From: Agrobacterium fabrum
GTDB lineage: Bacteria > Pseudomonadota > Alphaproteobacteria > Rhizobiales > Rhizobiaceae
DNA length: 16,381 nt
Direction: 5' to 3'
Assembly: GCA_003241215.1 (NCBI GenBank)
Contig: QFOL01000059.1
Location: 1 to 16,381 of the forward strand
Each line of letters opens with the position of its first letter. Positions within the stretch are counted from its first letter, which is position 1. This document shows positions 9,306-16,313 of the stretch, piece after piece. A model generated the notes under the pieces. It worked only from the letters and a program-made list of their open reading frames with translations. It did not search any database and was not told where the DNA came from. A program made the position numbers and the translations under genes.

Positions 9306-9767
9306 ATGAACAACATCAGGATCGCCCTTTACCAGCCCGATATTCCCGGCAATACCGGCACCATCCTGCGGCTGGCCGCCTGCCTTGGCCTCGGCGTCGA
9401 CATCATCGAGCCGGCGGGTTTCGATATTTCCGACCGCAACCTGAAGCGGGCGGGCATGGATTACATCGCGGCGGCCTCGCTGACGCGCCATGTCAACTGG
9501 GATCGTTTCGAAGAGTGGCGGGCAACCACCGGCCGCCGCCTCGTGCTTGCCTCCACGAAGGCCGCCCTGCCCTATGTAAAAATCGCCTATCGCCCCGACG
9601 ATATCCTGCTTTTCGGCCGCGAAAGCGCGGGCGTGCCGGACCATGTGCATGAAAAGGCGGATGAGCGAATCATCATCCCGATGGTCGAAGGCCAGCGTTC
9701 GATCAACGTCGCCATGTCTGCGGCGATGGTCGCCGGCGAGGCTTTGCGCCAGACGACATGGACGTAA
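9306..9767 (+). CDS. trmL: tRNA (cytidine(34)-2'-O)-methyltransferase
   Basis: This 153-aa SPOUT-class methyltransferase uses S-adenosylmethionine to 2'-O-methylate the wobble base of certain leucine tRNAs (known for TrmL). The three knot motifs are clear: NTGTILRLAACLGL (16-29), LLFGRESAGVP (101-111) and IIPMVEGQRSINVAMSAAMV (123-142). Length is typical for the minimal TrmL family, which lacks an extra RNA-binding domain and acts as a dimer. The ATG at 9306 is preceded by GCGGAAAC. No strong terminator follows; the next 170 bp lead to the Na/Pi symporter. Confidence 0.93.
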   Translation: MNNIRIALYQPDIPGNTGTILRLAACLGLGVDIIEPAGFDISDRNLKRAGMDYIAAASLTRHVNWDRFEEWRATTGRRLVLASTKAALPYVKIAYRPDDILLFGRESAGVPDHVHEKADERIIIPMVEGQRSINVAMSAAMVAGEALRQTTWT

Positions 9768-9867
9768 GCGCCATTTTTAGCGCCAATTTTTCGGGCAAAT
9801 ACAAAACTTGACCGTTTTTACTTCAAAACTGTCGCAACCCGGCCTGTACCGGGGGCGCTGAGGCCCC

Positions 9868-9873
9868 TATACT
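9868..9873 (+). promoter_or_regulatory. Possible -10 box of the Na/Pi symporter gene
   Basis: TATACT, in the context CCCTATACTAATTA, lies 66 nt upstream of the ATG at 9940. No convincing -35 stands 16-18 nt before it. Two CTGT half-sites nearby (9829, 9844) have the wrong spacing for a PHO box. Confidence 0.3.
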
Positions 9874-9939
9874 AATTAGCCGGACAATAAAAATCGCCCT
9901 CGCCGGAAACGTCCGCCGGCGGGTGTGAGGAGACGTCGC

Positions 9940-11592
9940 ATGCAATCCACCATTGTCATCGTCAACCTTCTCGGCGCAGTCGCGCTGCTGCTCTTCGGCC
10001 TTGCCCAGGTCAAGGACGGGGTCACCCGCGCCTTCGGCATGAAGCTCCGGAGTGTACTGGCAACCGGCACCCAGAATGGTCCCCGTTCCTTCTTTTCCGG
10101 ATTTTTTGCGACGGTTGCGCTGCAGAGCTCGACGGCGACCGCGCTCACCGTCGCCTCCTTCGCCGAACGCGACCTTATCAGGCCGCGCATGGCGCAGGTG
10201 GTGCTGCTGGGCGCCAATGTCGGCACCGCCGTCACCGCATGGATCGTGGCGGCCGGGGTGGAGTGGCTGTCGCCGCTGCTGATCCTTTCCGGCATCGTGC
10301 TGAAAAAAGGCAGTTCCAACGCCAGACAGGGTGGTGGAACGGCGCTGATCGGCATCGGTCTCATGCTTCTGTCGCTGCATCTCCTGAGCGGGGCGACCGA
10401 ACCGATGCGCACGTCACCGGCGCTCGGCGTTTTCATCGGCCTGCTGGATGGCGCATGGCCGGTGGCGCTGATCTTCTCCGCCGTGCTCGCCTTCGTTTCC
10501 TCCTCCAGCCTTGCCGTCGTGGTGTTGATCCTGTCGCTGGCCGCCACCGGCACCTTGTCCGCCGGGCTCATCATCGTCCTCATTCTCGGCGCCAATCTCG
10601 GCGGCGCCATCCCGCCCGTCATCGCCACGCTTTCCGGCCCCGCATCCGCGCGGCGCATCACCATCGGCAATCTCGTCGTGCGCACCGTCGGCTGCCTCAT
10701 CGCGCTGCCGCTCGCCTCCTATGGCGCCACGTATCTGCAGCAATTGCCGCTTTCGCCCGCAAAACTGCCTGTTGATGCCCACCTCATCTTCAATGTCATT
10801 CTGGCGGCGCTGGCCTGGCCCTTCTCCGGCCTGATATCCGACCTGATGGCCAAGCTGGTGCCGGGCGATCCGAAGGCGGAAGACGGTCCGAATTTCCTCG
10901 ACCAGCAGGCGCTGGATATGCCTGTCGTGGCGCTTGCCAACGCCACCCGCGAAGTCCTAAGCGTCGGCGACAGCATCGAGCGGATGCTGATCCGCGCCGA
11001 AAACGCCTTCAAGCACAATGATCTTACGCCGCTTCAGGAAGTGTCCCTGCTCGAAAAGAAGGTCGACCGCCGCCAGCAGGAGGTGAAGGTCTATCTGTCG
11101 CAACTGGGGCGCAAGGGACTTTCCGACGAGGAAGCACGCCGTTCGATCGCCATCATCGACTATGCGATCAACCTCGAACATATCGGCGATATCATCGAAA
11201 AGGGCATCTGCGAGCAGATCCGCAAGAAGGTGGTGAACAGCTTCAAGTTTTCCGACGACGGTTATGAGGAGCTGAAGACCCTGTTCGACATGACCATCGA
11301 GAACCTGCGCGCCGCCCAGAGCATTCTGGTAACCGGCGATTTCGAGCTCGCCCGCCGGCTGATGGAGAGCAAGGTGGATATACGCCGGCTCGAAAAACAG
11401 TCCTCGAACCGCCATCTTGAGCGGCTGCGCGACGGGCTGGCGGAAAGCATGCAGACCAGCTCGCTGCATCTCGACATGCTGCGGGATCTGAAGCGCATCA
11501 ACGCCCATATCGTTTCGGTGGCGCATCCCATTCTGGATGAAAGCGGCGTGCTGATCGAAAGCCGCCTGCGTTACGCGGAACCGCGCGCCTGA
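9940..11592 (+). CDS. Na+/phosphate symporter with C-terminal PhoU-like domain
   Basis: This 550-aa membrane protein of the Na/Pi-cotransporter II family takes up (or in some bacteria exports) phosphate with sodium. The inverted-repeat architecture shows: QSSTATALTVASFA (62-75) and SSSSLAVVVLILSLA (187-201) are the two signature Ser-rich motifs, followed by GANVGT (91-96) and GANLGG (217-222). About eight hydrophobic segments lie before residue 305. From about 325 a soluble helical region resembling PhoU (NLEHIGDIIEKG and neighbours) probably links transport to phosphate status. ATG 9940 follows GAGGAG with 7 nt spacing; a GTG at 9925 overlaps that site and is unlikely. Fusion of NptA-like and PhoU-like parts is common in the family. 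Confidence 0.9.
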   Translation: MQSTIVIVNLLGAVALLLFGLAQVKDGVTRAFGMKLRSVLATGTQNGPRSFFSGFFATVALQSSTATALTVASFAERDLIRPRMAQVVLLGANVGTAVTAWIVAAGVEWLSPLLILSGIVLKKGSSNARQGGGTALIGIGLMLLSLHLLSGATEPMRTSPALGVFIGLLDGAWPVALIFSAVLAFVSSSSLAVVVLILSLAATGTLSAGLIIVLILGANLGGAIPPVIATLSGPASARRITIGNLVVRTVGCLIALPLASYGATYLQQLPLSPAKLPVDAHLIFNVILAALAWPFSGLISDLMAKLVPGDPKAEDGPNFLDQQALDMPVVALANATREVLSVGDSIERMLIRAENAFKHNDLTPLQEVSLLEKKVDRRQQEVKVYLSQLGRKGLSDEEARRSIAIIDYAINLEHIGDIIEKGICEQIRKKVVNSFKFSDDGYEELKTLFDMTIENLRAAQSILVTGDFELARRLMESKVDIRRLEKQSSNRHLERLRDGLAESMQTSSLHLDMLRDLKRINAHIVSVAHPILDESGVLIESRLRYAEPRA

Positions 11593-11598
11593 GAATTT

Positions 11599-11622
11599 CC
11601 AGGAAAGGTGACCCCTGGTTTT
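11599..11622 (+). terminator. Probable intrinsic terminator of the Na/Pi symporter gene
   Basis: CCAGG (11599-11603) pairs with CCTGG (11614-11618) across a 10-nt loop and is followed by TTTT. The 5-bp stem is short, but the position, 7 nt after the stop codon, is right. A second TTTCC/GGAAA hairpin overlaps the T tract. Confidence 0.45.
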
Positions 11623-11641
11623 CCGTCCGGAAATGCGAAAA

Positions 11642-11652
11642 CGCTCTAAAAC
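11642..11652. repeat. CGCTCTAAAAC repeat remnant
   Basis: This 11-mer is identical to the right end of the palindromic element at 13567-13577. It looks like one terminal arm of that repeat without its partner, next to the stop codon of the minus-strand hypothetical gene. Confidence 0.45.
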
Positions 11653-11928
11653 TCAATCGGCCGAGGGCAGCCGCCGCATGGTGAATTCGATGCGGTCACC
11701 CTCAAGCTGCCGCCAGCTTTCCACTTCCGTCCAATAGGCCGCTTTGGGAAAGCTGTCGAACCATTCGCGCGCCTTGGCGCGGGCTTCCTCACGGCCGAGG
11801 CAGAAGGTCTGGCGCACGAACATGCCGTCGCGCTTTTGTTCACCACCAGCGCTTTCGCGTTCCCTGCGGTGATTGGCGATCCTGCGCTTCAACCCGTCGA
11901 GGGGCGGCGGTCCGGCAAATTTCGTCAT
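11653..11928 (-). CDS. Small conserved-looking hypothetical protein
   Basis: This 91-aa, Arg-rich cytoplasmic protein without signal peptide or membrane segment belongs to no family I recognise. It has a basic N-terminal part (LKRRIANHRRERES) and a C-terminal part reading LGREEARAKAREWFDSFP, YWTEVESWRQLEGDRIEFTMRRLP, which looks like a helix followed by beta strands. ATG 11928 is preferred because GAGGTG (11940-11935) lies 6 nt upstream, whereas an in-frame ATG at 11946 has no ribosome binding site. It is divergent from hemF with a 131-bp shared region. High-GC codon use like its neighbours supports a real gene. Confidence 0.7.
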   Translation of the reverse strand: MTKFAGPPPLDGLKRRIANHRRERESAGGEQKRDGMFVRQTFCLGREEARAKAREWFDSFPKAAYWTEVESWRQLEGDRIEFTMRRLPSAD

Positions 11929-12059
11929 GATATTCACCTCTGGCACCTACACCGGTAAAGATAGTGTCGGCGCGCCGCCTTGGCGAGTCGAATTTGTGCG
12001 CGGCGCAAACACCTGCTAGACGCGGCAGGGAACAGACTTCACCGCAGGAGAGAGAATAT

Positions 12060-12971
12060 ATGGAACGGCCAATCTTGCCGAAGGGCTTGCCCGAGGACAT
12101 CGAAGACAAGAAGGCCACAGCCGAAGCCTGGTTCCAGCACCTGCGCGATACCATCGTCACCTCCTTCGAAACGCTCGAAAACGAACTCACCGGGCCCCTT
12201 GCCGATCAGGAGCCCGGCCGTTTCGTCCAGAAAGACTGGCTGCGCGACAATGGCGAAGGCGGCGGCGGCAAGATGTCGATGATGGAAGGCCGCGTCTTCG
12301 AAAAGGTCGGCGTGCACACCTCCACCGTTTATGGCGAGTTTTCGCCCGAGTTCCGCAAGCAGATACCGGGTGCCGAAGAAGACCCGCGCTTCTGGGCCTC
12401 CGGCCTCTCGCTCATCGCCCATCCGGTCAATCCCAATGTGCCGGCGGTGCATATGAATACCCGCATGGTCGTCACCACCAGCCACTGGTTCGGCGGCGGT
12501 GCGGACCTGACGCCGGTGCTTGGCCGCAGGCGGACGCAGCAGGACCCGGATACCCAGCTGTTCCATCGCGCCTTCGAGATCACCTGCAATCGCCACCCCG
12601 TCGCCGACTACCCGCGATACAAGACCTGGTGCGACGAGTATTTCTTCCTGAAGCACCGCAACGAGCCGCGCGGCACCGGCGGCATCTTTTTCGACTGGCT
12701 GCACCCTGATGAGGAAAAAGGCGGCTGGGACGCCAATTTCGCCTTCGTGCAGGATGTCGGCCGCGCCTTCAATCTGGTCTATCCGAAGATCGTCCGCGCC
12801 AATTTCAACCAGAACTGGACGGAAGAGGACCGCGACGAGCAGCTTATCCGCCGCGGCCGTTACGTGGAGTTCAACCTGCTTTATGACCGCGGCACGATCT
12901 TCGGCCTGAAGACGGGCGGCAATGTCGAATCGATTCTCTCCTCCCTGCCGCCGGTGGTGCGCTGGCCCTAA
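12060..12971 (+). CDS. hemF: Oxygen-dependent coproporphyrinogen III oxidase
   Basis: This 303-aa cytoplasmic enzyme converts coproporphyrinogen III to protoporphyrinogen IX by O2-dependent decarboxylation of two propionates in heme biosynthesis. The family signatures are intact: [15 protein letters not shown] (121-135), [11 protein letters not shown] (143-153), [20 protein letters not shown] (188-207), [20 protein letters not shown] (264-283) and the C-terminal LPPVVRWP. Length matches bacterial HemF homodimers. ATG 12060 is preceded by AGGAG about 10 nt upstream; an in-frame ATG at 11964 would add an unrelated basic tail. No FNR-type TTGAT-N4-ATCAA site is seen upstream, so oxygen control cannot be read from this sequence. 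Confidence 0.97.
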   Translation: MERPILPKGLPEDIEDKKATAEAWFQHLRDTIVTSFETLENELTGPLADQEPGRFVQKDWLRDNGEGGGGKMSMMEGRVFEKVGVHTSTVYGEFSPEFRKQIPGAEEDPRFWASGLSLIAHPVNPNVPAVHMNTRMVVTTSHWFGGGADLTPVLGRRRTQQDPDTQLFHRAFEITCNRHPVADYPRYKTWCDEYFFLKHRNEPRGTGGIFFDWLHPDEEKGGWDANFAFVQDVGRAFNLVYPKIVRANFNQNWTEEDRDEQLIRRGRYVEFNLLYDRGTIFGLKTGGNVESILSSLPPVVRWP

Positions 12972-13059
12972 AAAACCTCACGCAAATTTGACGCTCATCA
13001 GCCATTTTGTCGCAAATAGCGCAAATTAGGACTTATGGAAAAATCAAGGCAGTGATAGT

Positions 13060-13085
13060 CTCCTCCCGCAGACGTACTGGAGGAG
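13060..13085 (+). promoter_or_regulatory. Hairpin sequestering the ribosome binding site of the 89-aa hypothetical gene
   Basis: CTCCTCC (13060-13066) is perfectly complementary to GGAGGAG (13079-13085), the ribosome binding site of the ATG at 13094, across a 12-nt loop. The 7-bp stem would hide the whole Shine-Dalgarno sequence in the mRNA, implying conditional translation, such as a thermometer, sRNA or protein switch. Confidence 0.5.
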
Positions 13086-13093
13086 CTATCGTC

Positions 13094-13363
13094 ATGATTA
13101 CTTCGGACAGCATGCCTATCTCTGCTTCCCCCGAGGCAGCACCGCAATCCATCGATACCCCTGATCTGATCGACCGCCTGGCCGCGGAAATGCGCGCCAC
13201 GGGTGATCGCGAACTGCCGCATTCCTTTTATGTCGAACAGGTAAAACGCTCCCTCGCCGGAGAAAAAACGGCACGGCGGGCGGCCAATGACGAAATGCCT
13301 CGTACAAAAATTCCGGCAGCCGGCACATCCTCTGTATTCCAGTGCTGGGCGATGCCCGAATAG
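13094..13363 (+). CDS. Small hypothetical protein with translation-controlled leader
   Basis: This 89-aa protein of unknown family has no signal peptide or membrane segment. The N-terminus is Ser/Pro-rich and probably disordered (to about 20), followed by a helical DTPDLIDRLAAEMRATGDRE (21-40), FYVEQVKRSLAGEKTARRAA, and a tail TSSVFQCWAMPE with one cysteine. ATG 13094 follows GGAGGAG with 8 nt spacing, an unusually complete Shine-Dalgarno sequence that is itself paired in a hairpin. A longer minus-strand frame overlaps it but lacks comparable start signals. It lies 122 bp after hemF; a separate promoter is likely but I see no clear one. Confidence 0.6.
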   Translation: MITSDSMPISASPEAAPQSIDTPDLIDRLAAEMRATGDRELPHSFYVEQVKRSLAGEKTARRAANDEMPRTKIPAAGTSSVFQCWAMPE

Positions 13364-13426
13364 GGGCCTGAATAAGGTCGAAGGACGCCGCTCTGGAACA
13401 TAAGCGGTGAACATTCGTTTCTTGTC

Positions 13427-13459
13427 GGAGGGACAGCAGGCAATTGAATTGCTGTCCCT
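13427..13459. repeat. 11-bp inverted repeat (first of three palindromes)
   Basis: GAGGGACAGCA (13427-13437) and TGCTGTCCCTC (13449-13459) are perfect inverted arms around an 11-nt spacer, 64 bp after the 89-aa gene. There is no T tract, so it is not a canonical terminator. It may be the 3' end of that mRNA or part of a mosaic repeat with the two following palindromes. Confidence 0.7.
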
Positions 13460-13465
13460 CACTCT

Positions 13466-13518
13466 CGCACATTCTCCCTGTCGAAAATCGATTCCGGTTT
13501 TCGACAGGGAGAATGTGC
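13466..13518. repeat. Long perfect inverted repeat, 21-bp arms
   Basis: Arm 13466-13486 (begins GCACATTCTCCC) is the exact reverse complement of 13498-13518 (ends GGGAGAATGTGC), with an 11-nt spacer TCGATTCCGGT. A 21-bp perfect stem is far longer than a terminator needs and lacks a T tract. It is most like a REP/RIME-type intergenic palindrome of rhizobia or a very small non-autonomous element. Confidence 0.8.
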
Positions 13519-13530
13519 AGACTCAAGATG

Positions 13531-13574
13531 TTAGAGCGTCCTTTATGCGTCCGAACGGACGCATGGCGCTCTAA
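13531..13574. repeat. TTAGAGCG...CGCTCTAA composite palindrome
   Basis: Outer arms TTAGAGCG (13531-13538) and CGCTCTAA (13567-13574) enclose an inner palindrome ATGCGTCCGAACGGACGCAT (13545-13564). From memory, closely similar sequences are scattered through Agrobacterium genomes; this was not checked. The element ends 4 nt before the GGGAGG of the DUF1059 gene, so it will form structure in that mRNA leader if it is transcribed. Confidence 0.75.
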
Positions 13575-13591
13575 AACAGGGAGGCAAGACC

Positions 13592-13777
13592 ATGAGACTG
13601 TTTGAATGTGGAACGCTCGTGCCCGGCTGTGCCTGGCACACACGCGCAGATGACGACGCCGAAGTTGTGCGTCGCACCGTGGAACATATGCGATCAGCGC
13701 ACGGCGAAACCGTCATCCGCGAGAACATGATCGAAAACATCAAATCCCGCATTCGCGACGAGGCAAATGCGGCCTGA
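13592..13777 (+). CDS. DUF1059 small protein
   Basis: This 61-aa protein fits the DUF1059 family pattern: an N-terminal FxCGxLVPGC segment (FECGTLVPGC, 4-13), WHTRADDDAEVVRRTVEHMR, then SAHGE and a helical C-terminus. Cys6, Cys13, His32 and His37 (C-x6-C-x18-H-x4-H) form a CCHH arrangement that could bind zinc, although no function is established for the family. The start has GGGAGG 7 nt upstream. Its stop is 24 bp from the end of the convergent cca gene with no terminator between them. A block of palindromes lies directly upstream. Confidence 0.85.
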   Translation: MRLFECGTLVPGCAWHTRADDDAEVVRRTVEHMRSAHGETVIRENMIENIKSRIRDEANAA

Positions 13778-13801
13778 GCCGCAACGCCGCCGTCGCTGAC
13801 C

Positions 13802-15058
13802 TCAATTTTCCAGCATATCCTTCAGCCGGGCGGTCAACGCTGCCCGGTCGAGTGAGAAATTGACGTCGATCCACTTTTCCTCGAGGCTTTTCAGCACTTC
13901 GCCCACCTTCGGGCCGGCCTCGACGCCCGCGGCCATCACATCCGCACCGCTCAGCGGAAAGCCGGGTTTGTGGAATTTTTCCGCCCTCGCCAGCAAAGTC
14001 GAAAGCCGCGCCACTTTCTGCATGGCCGTATCGCCAGCCGAAAGATCGGCACGGGCCGAAGCAAGCGCCAGTTTCAGCCGCGTCTTCACGCCCTCGACGC
14101 CCTGACGATAAAGCAGCCGGTCGAGCGCCGTCTCCTTCAGCTCGGGGTCTACAGCCGGAGCCGAAGCCCAATGGGCGAGATAAGCCGCTTCGGCTTTAGA
14201 CAGCCGGAGGCGCGCGGCAAGGGCAGCCAGCCTGTCTCTGTCCGGCGGCACGATGGCGGCAAGCCGCAGCATCGGGTCCACCGCCCAGCCGAGAGCCTGC
14301 TCCGTCGCCACCAGCCCGTGAATGGCGTCGATGCCCCATTTTTCCGTTTCGGGAAGAATTTCCGCCAGAACGCCCGATTGCCGCATCCATAGCAGGGCGC
14401 GGGAAGGATCGCGGGCGGAAAGCAGCTTTTTCAGTTCGCTCCACACCCGCTCGGCTGAAAGCGTGCCCAGCTTGTCCTTGGCCCGCGCGCTCGCCCGCAA
14501 GCCGTCCGCATCCGGGCGGCCGGAACCGTAATGGGCGAAAAAGCGGAAAAACCGGAGAATCCGCAGGTAATCTTCCGAAATCCGCATCGCCGCATCGCCG
14601 ATGAAGCGCACCGTACCGGTCTCGATATCGGGAAGACCATCGATAAGGTCGATGATCTCGCCCTTTTCATCGGCATAGAGGGCATTGATGGTGAGGTCGC
14701 GCCGCTCGGCATCGGTCTGCCAGTCGGTGCCGAAGGCTACCTGTGCGTGGCGGCCATTGGTTTCAACATCGCGGCGCAACGTCGTCACCTCGAAACCTTC
14801 GCCATCGATCACCAGCGTTACCGTGCCGTGTTCGATGCCGGTCGGCACCGCCTTGATGCCCGCCGCCTTGGCCCGCGCAACAACCACGTCAGGGGTGAGC
14901 GTAGTCGCCATGTCGACATCGACGACCGGCAGGTCCATCAGCGCATTGCGCACCGCGCCGCCAACGATCCGCACCTCGCCGCCATCGGCATTCAGAAGCG
15001 TAAAGATGCGCTTCAGCGCCGGTTTTTGAAACCAGTCCCGCCCGGCAAGGCTGCTCAT
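13802..15058 (-). CDS. cca: CCA-adding tRNA nucleotidyltransferase
   Basis: This 418-aa class II tRNA nucleotidyltransferase/poly(A)-polymerase-family enzyme adds or repairs the 3' CCA of tRNAs from CTP and ATP. The head domain shows IVGGAVRNALM (31-41), the metal-binding DVD (47-49), TLRRD (93-97) and ERRDLTINALY (118-128). The neck follows with RISEDYLRILRFFRFFAHYG. The usual GGxVRD has Asn in place of Asp (GGAVRN), as in some alphaproteobacterial members. Strict CCA activity rather than A-only addition is inferred because no second paralogue is visible. ATG 15058 overlaps the TGA of the upstream Nudix gene as ATGA, with GAGAGG 8 nt upstream, so translation is probably coupled. A longer frame start at 15109 lies inside the Nudix gene. 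Confidence 0.93.
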   Translation of the reverse strand: MSSLAGRDWFQKPALKRIFTLLNADGGEVRIVGGAVRNALMDLPVVDVDMATTLTPDVVVARAKAAGIKAVPTGIEHGTVTLVIDGEGFEVTTLRRDVETNGRHAQVAFGTDWQTDAERRDLTINALYADEKGEIIDLIDGLPDIETGTVRFIGDAAMRISEDYLRILRFFRFFAHYGSGRPDADGLRASARAKDKLGTLSAERVWSELKKLLSARDPSRALLWMRQSGVLAEILPETEKWGIDAIHGLVATEQALGWAVDPMLRLAAIVPPDRDRLAALAARLRLSKAEAAYLAHWASAPAVDPELKETALDRLLYRQGVEGVKTRLKLALASARADLSAGDTAMQKVARLSTLLARAEKFHKPGFPLSGADVMAAGVEAGPKVGEVLKSLEEKWIDVNFSLDRAALTARLKDMLEN

Positions 15059-15687
15059 GAATAAAACCTCTCGTAAATCGTCCTGACGATACCCGCCGTA
15101 ATGCCCCAAATGTAACGTTCGCCATAGGGCATTTCGTAGAAAAACCGCTCCTTCCCCTGAAAGATGCGGCTGCCGCGCCCGTGATTGGCCGGGTCCATCA
15201 GAAAGGACAGCGGCACCTCGAAAACCTCATCCACTTCAGTTGGATTGAGCGTCAGGTCAAAGCCGGGCCGAACGATGGACAGCACCGGCTTGATGCGGAA
15301 ACCGGTTCCGGAAATATAGTCCGGCAGGCGCCCGACCGTTTCCACGAAAGATCGCGAAAGGCCGATTTCCTCTTCCGTCTCGCGTAGCGCCGCCTCTTCC
15401 GGCGTGCGGTCCTCGGCATCGATGCCGCCGCCCGGAAAAGAAATCTGGCCGGAATGTTTGCGCAGGGTGGCCGTGCGCTGGGTGAAGATCACCCGCGCAT
15501 CGTTGCCATCGTCAATGACCGGCACCAGCACGGCGGCATCCTTCAGCCTGATGCCGTTTCCAGACAGCACCACGCCCGGATTGAGCACATGGTCGCCGTG
15601 CTCCCGTTCCGCCACGCCCTCGCCTTCCTGCAGCACCCGGCAGCGGAAATCGGCGGCGGTAAAAGTCTTGAATGCCGTTGTCGTCAT
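15055..15687 (-). CDS. Nudix hydrolase, CoA pyrophosphatase (NudL/UPF0035) type
   Basis: This 210-aa cytoplasmic Nudix hydrolase carries the UPF0035 motif VIFTQRTATLRKHSGQISFP (66-85), which marks the coenzyme A diphosphatase branch, immediately before the Nudix box GGGIDAEDRTPEEAALRETE (86-105) ending EEIGL. The family cleaves CoA or acyl-CoA to phosphopantetheine and 3',5'-ADP with Mg or Mn; whether this member does so is inferred. The N-terminal 50 residues are a family-typical extension. Both ends are ATGA overlaps: its ATG at 15687 with the DUF1285 stop, and its TGA with the cca start, giving a tightly coupled three-gene operon. Confidence 0.9.
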   Translation of the reverse strand: MTTTAFKTFTAADFRCRVLQEGEGVAEREHGDHVLNPGVVLSGNGIRLKDAAVLVPVIDDGNDARVIFTQRTATLRKHSGQISFPGGGIDAEDRTPEEAALRETEEEIGLSRSFVETVGRLPDYISGTGFRIKPVLSIVRPGFDLTLNPTEVDEVFEVPLSFLMDPANHGRGSRIFQGKERFFYEMPYGERYIWGITAGIVRTIYERFYS

Positions 15688-16313
15688 TGCGAAAGCCGTT
15701 CCAGTTCATTGGCGGGCATCACCGGAAAAACGACCCCGCCCGAGCGCACCGCAAACATGTCGATGCCCTCCACTTCGATCACCTCGCCAAGTGCTGCGAG
15801 ATCATACATCACCGCCCGCGACACGAGCGCTTCAAGCCGGCCGCGCACCAGAAGATAGGGCTTCAATTCGCGGTTCTCACCGAAAACCTCGAACCGCAGC
15901 GGATGCTCCGGCCCCGCCTCCACCACATCGCCGACATTGGTGCGGAAGGTCAGCAGCGGCTCGCTATCATCCTCACCCGCCGTCAGCTTCATTTCCACGG
16001 CGACGAAAGGCGCGTCCACGACGCGGATGCCGACTTTTTCCACAGGAGTTACGAGATAGGTCTTGCCGTCCTCATCCTTGCGCAGAACGGTGGAAAACAG
16101 CCGCACCAGCGGCGCCCTGCCGATGGGGGTGCCGAGGTAGAACCAGGTGCCATCGGCGCGGATTTCCATGTCGAGATCGCCGCAAAAAGGCGGATTCCAG
16201 CGCTCCACCGGGGCCGGCCCGCGTTTGGCGTCGCCGGTCTGTTCGGCGGCGCGGGAAATCATCGCCGCAAGCCCGGCCGCACCATCAGCCGAATTTATCG
16301 TCTCCGCTGCCAT
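15684..16313 (-). CDS. DUF1285 family protein
   Basis: This 209-aa soluble protein has the DUF1285 pattern: ERWNPPFCGDLDMEIRADGT (37-56), WFYLGTPIGRAPLVRLFSTV, LRKDEDGKTYLVTPVEKVGI, and a long beta-rich remainder containing LRFEVFGENRELKPYLLVRG. The function of the family is not established. It is first in the operon with the Nudix and cca genes, joined to the Nudix gene by an ATGA overlap; such a cluster is frequent in alphaproteobacteria as I recall it. ATG 16313 is the most upstream start but has a weak ribosome binding site; ATG at 16262 (MISRAAEQ) is an alternative. Confidence 0.88.
   Translation of the reverse strand: MAAETINSADGAAGLAAMISRAAEQTGDAKRGPAPVERWNPPFCGDLDMEIRADGTWFYLGTPIGRAPLVRLFSTVLRKDEDGKTYLVTPVEKVGIRVVDAPFVAVEMKLTAGEDDSEPLLTFRTNVGDVVEAGPEHPLRFEVFGENRELKPYLLVRGRLEALVSRAVMYDLAALGEVIEVEGIDMFAVRSGGVVFPVMPANELERLSQ

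Noticed and set aside
9767..9791. Direct repeat AGCGCCATTTTT / AGCGCCAATTTTT after trmL
   Set aside because: The arms are direct, not inverted, so no terminator hairpin forms; too short to claim a mobile or regulatory repeat.
9829..9850. Two CTGT half-sites resembling a PHO box before the Na/Pi symporter
   Set aside because: The half-sites CTGTCGC and CTGTACC are 15 nt apart; a PHO box needs an 11-nt period and better half-site matches.
11985..12012. TTTG...CAAA dyad upstream of hemF as an FNR-type box
   Set aside because: It does not match TTGAT-N4-ATCAA; the core is just GC-rich alternating sequence.
12998..13462. Minus-strand 154-codon frame over the 89-aa hypothetical
   Set aside because: Its composition is Arg/Cys/Ser-rich without motif and it crosses palindromes, while the plus-strand frame has a near-perfect ribosome binding site.
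13466..13518. 21-bp inverted repeat read as a CRISPR or transposon end
   Set aside because: Only one copy in the window, no spacers, no transposase and no evident target duplication; treated as an intergenic palindrome.
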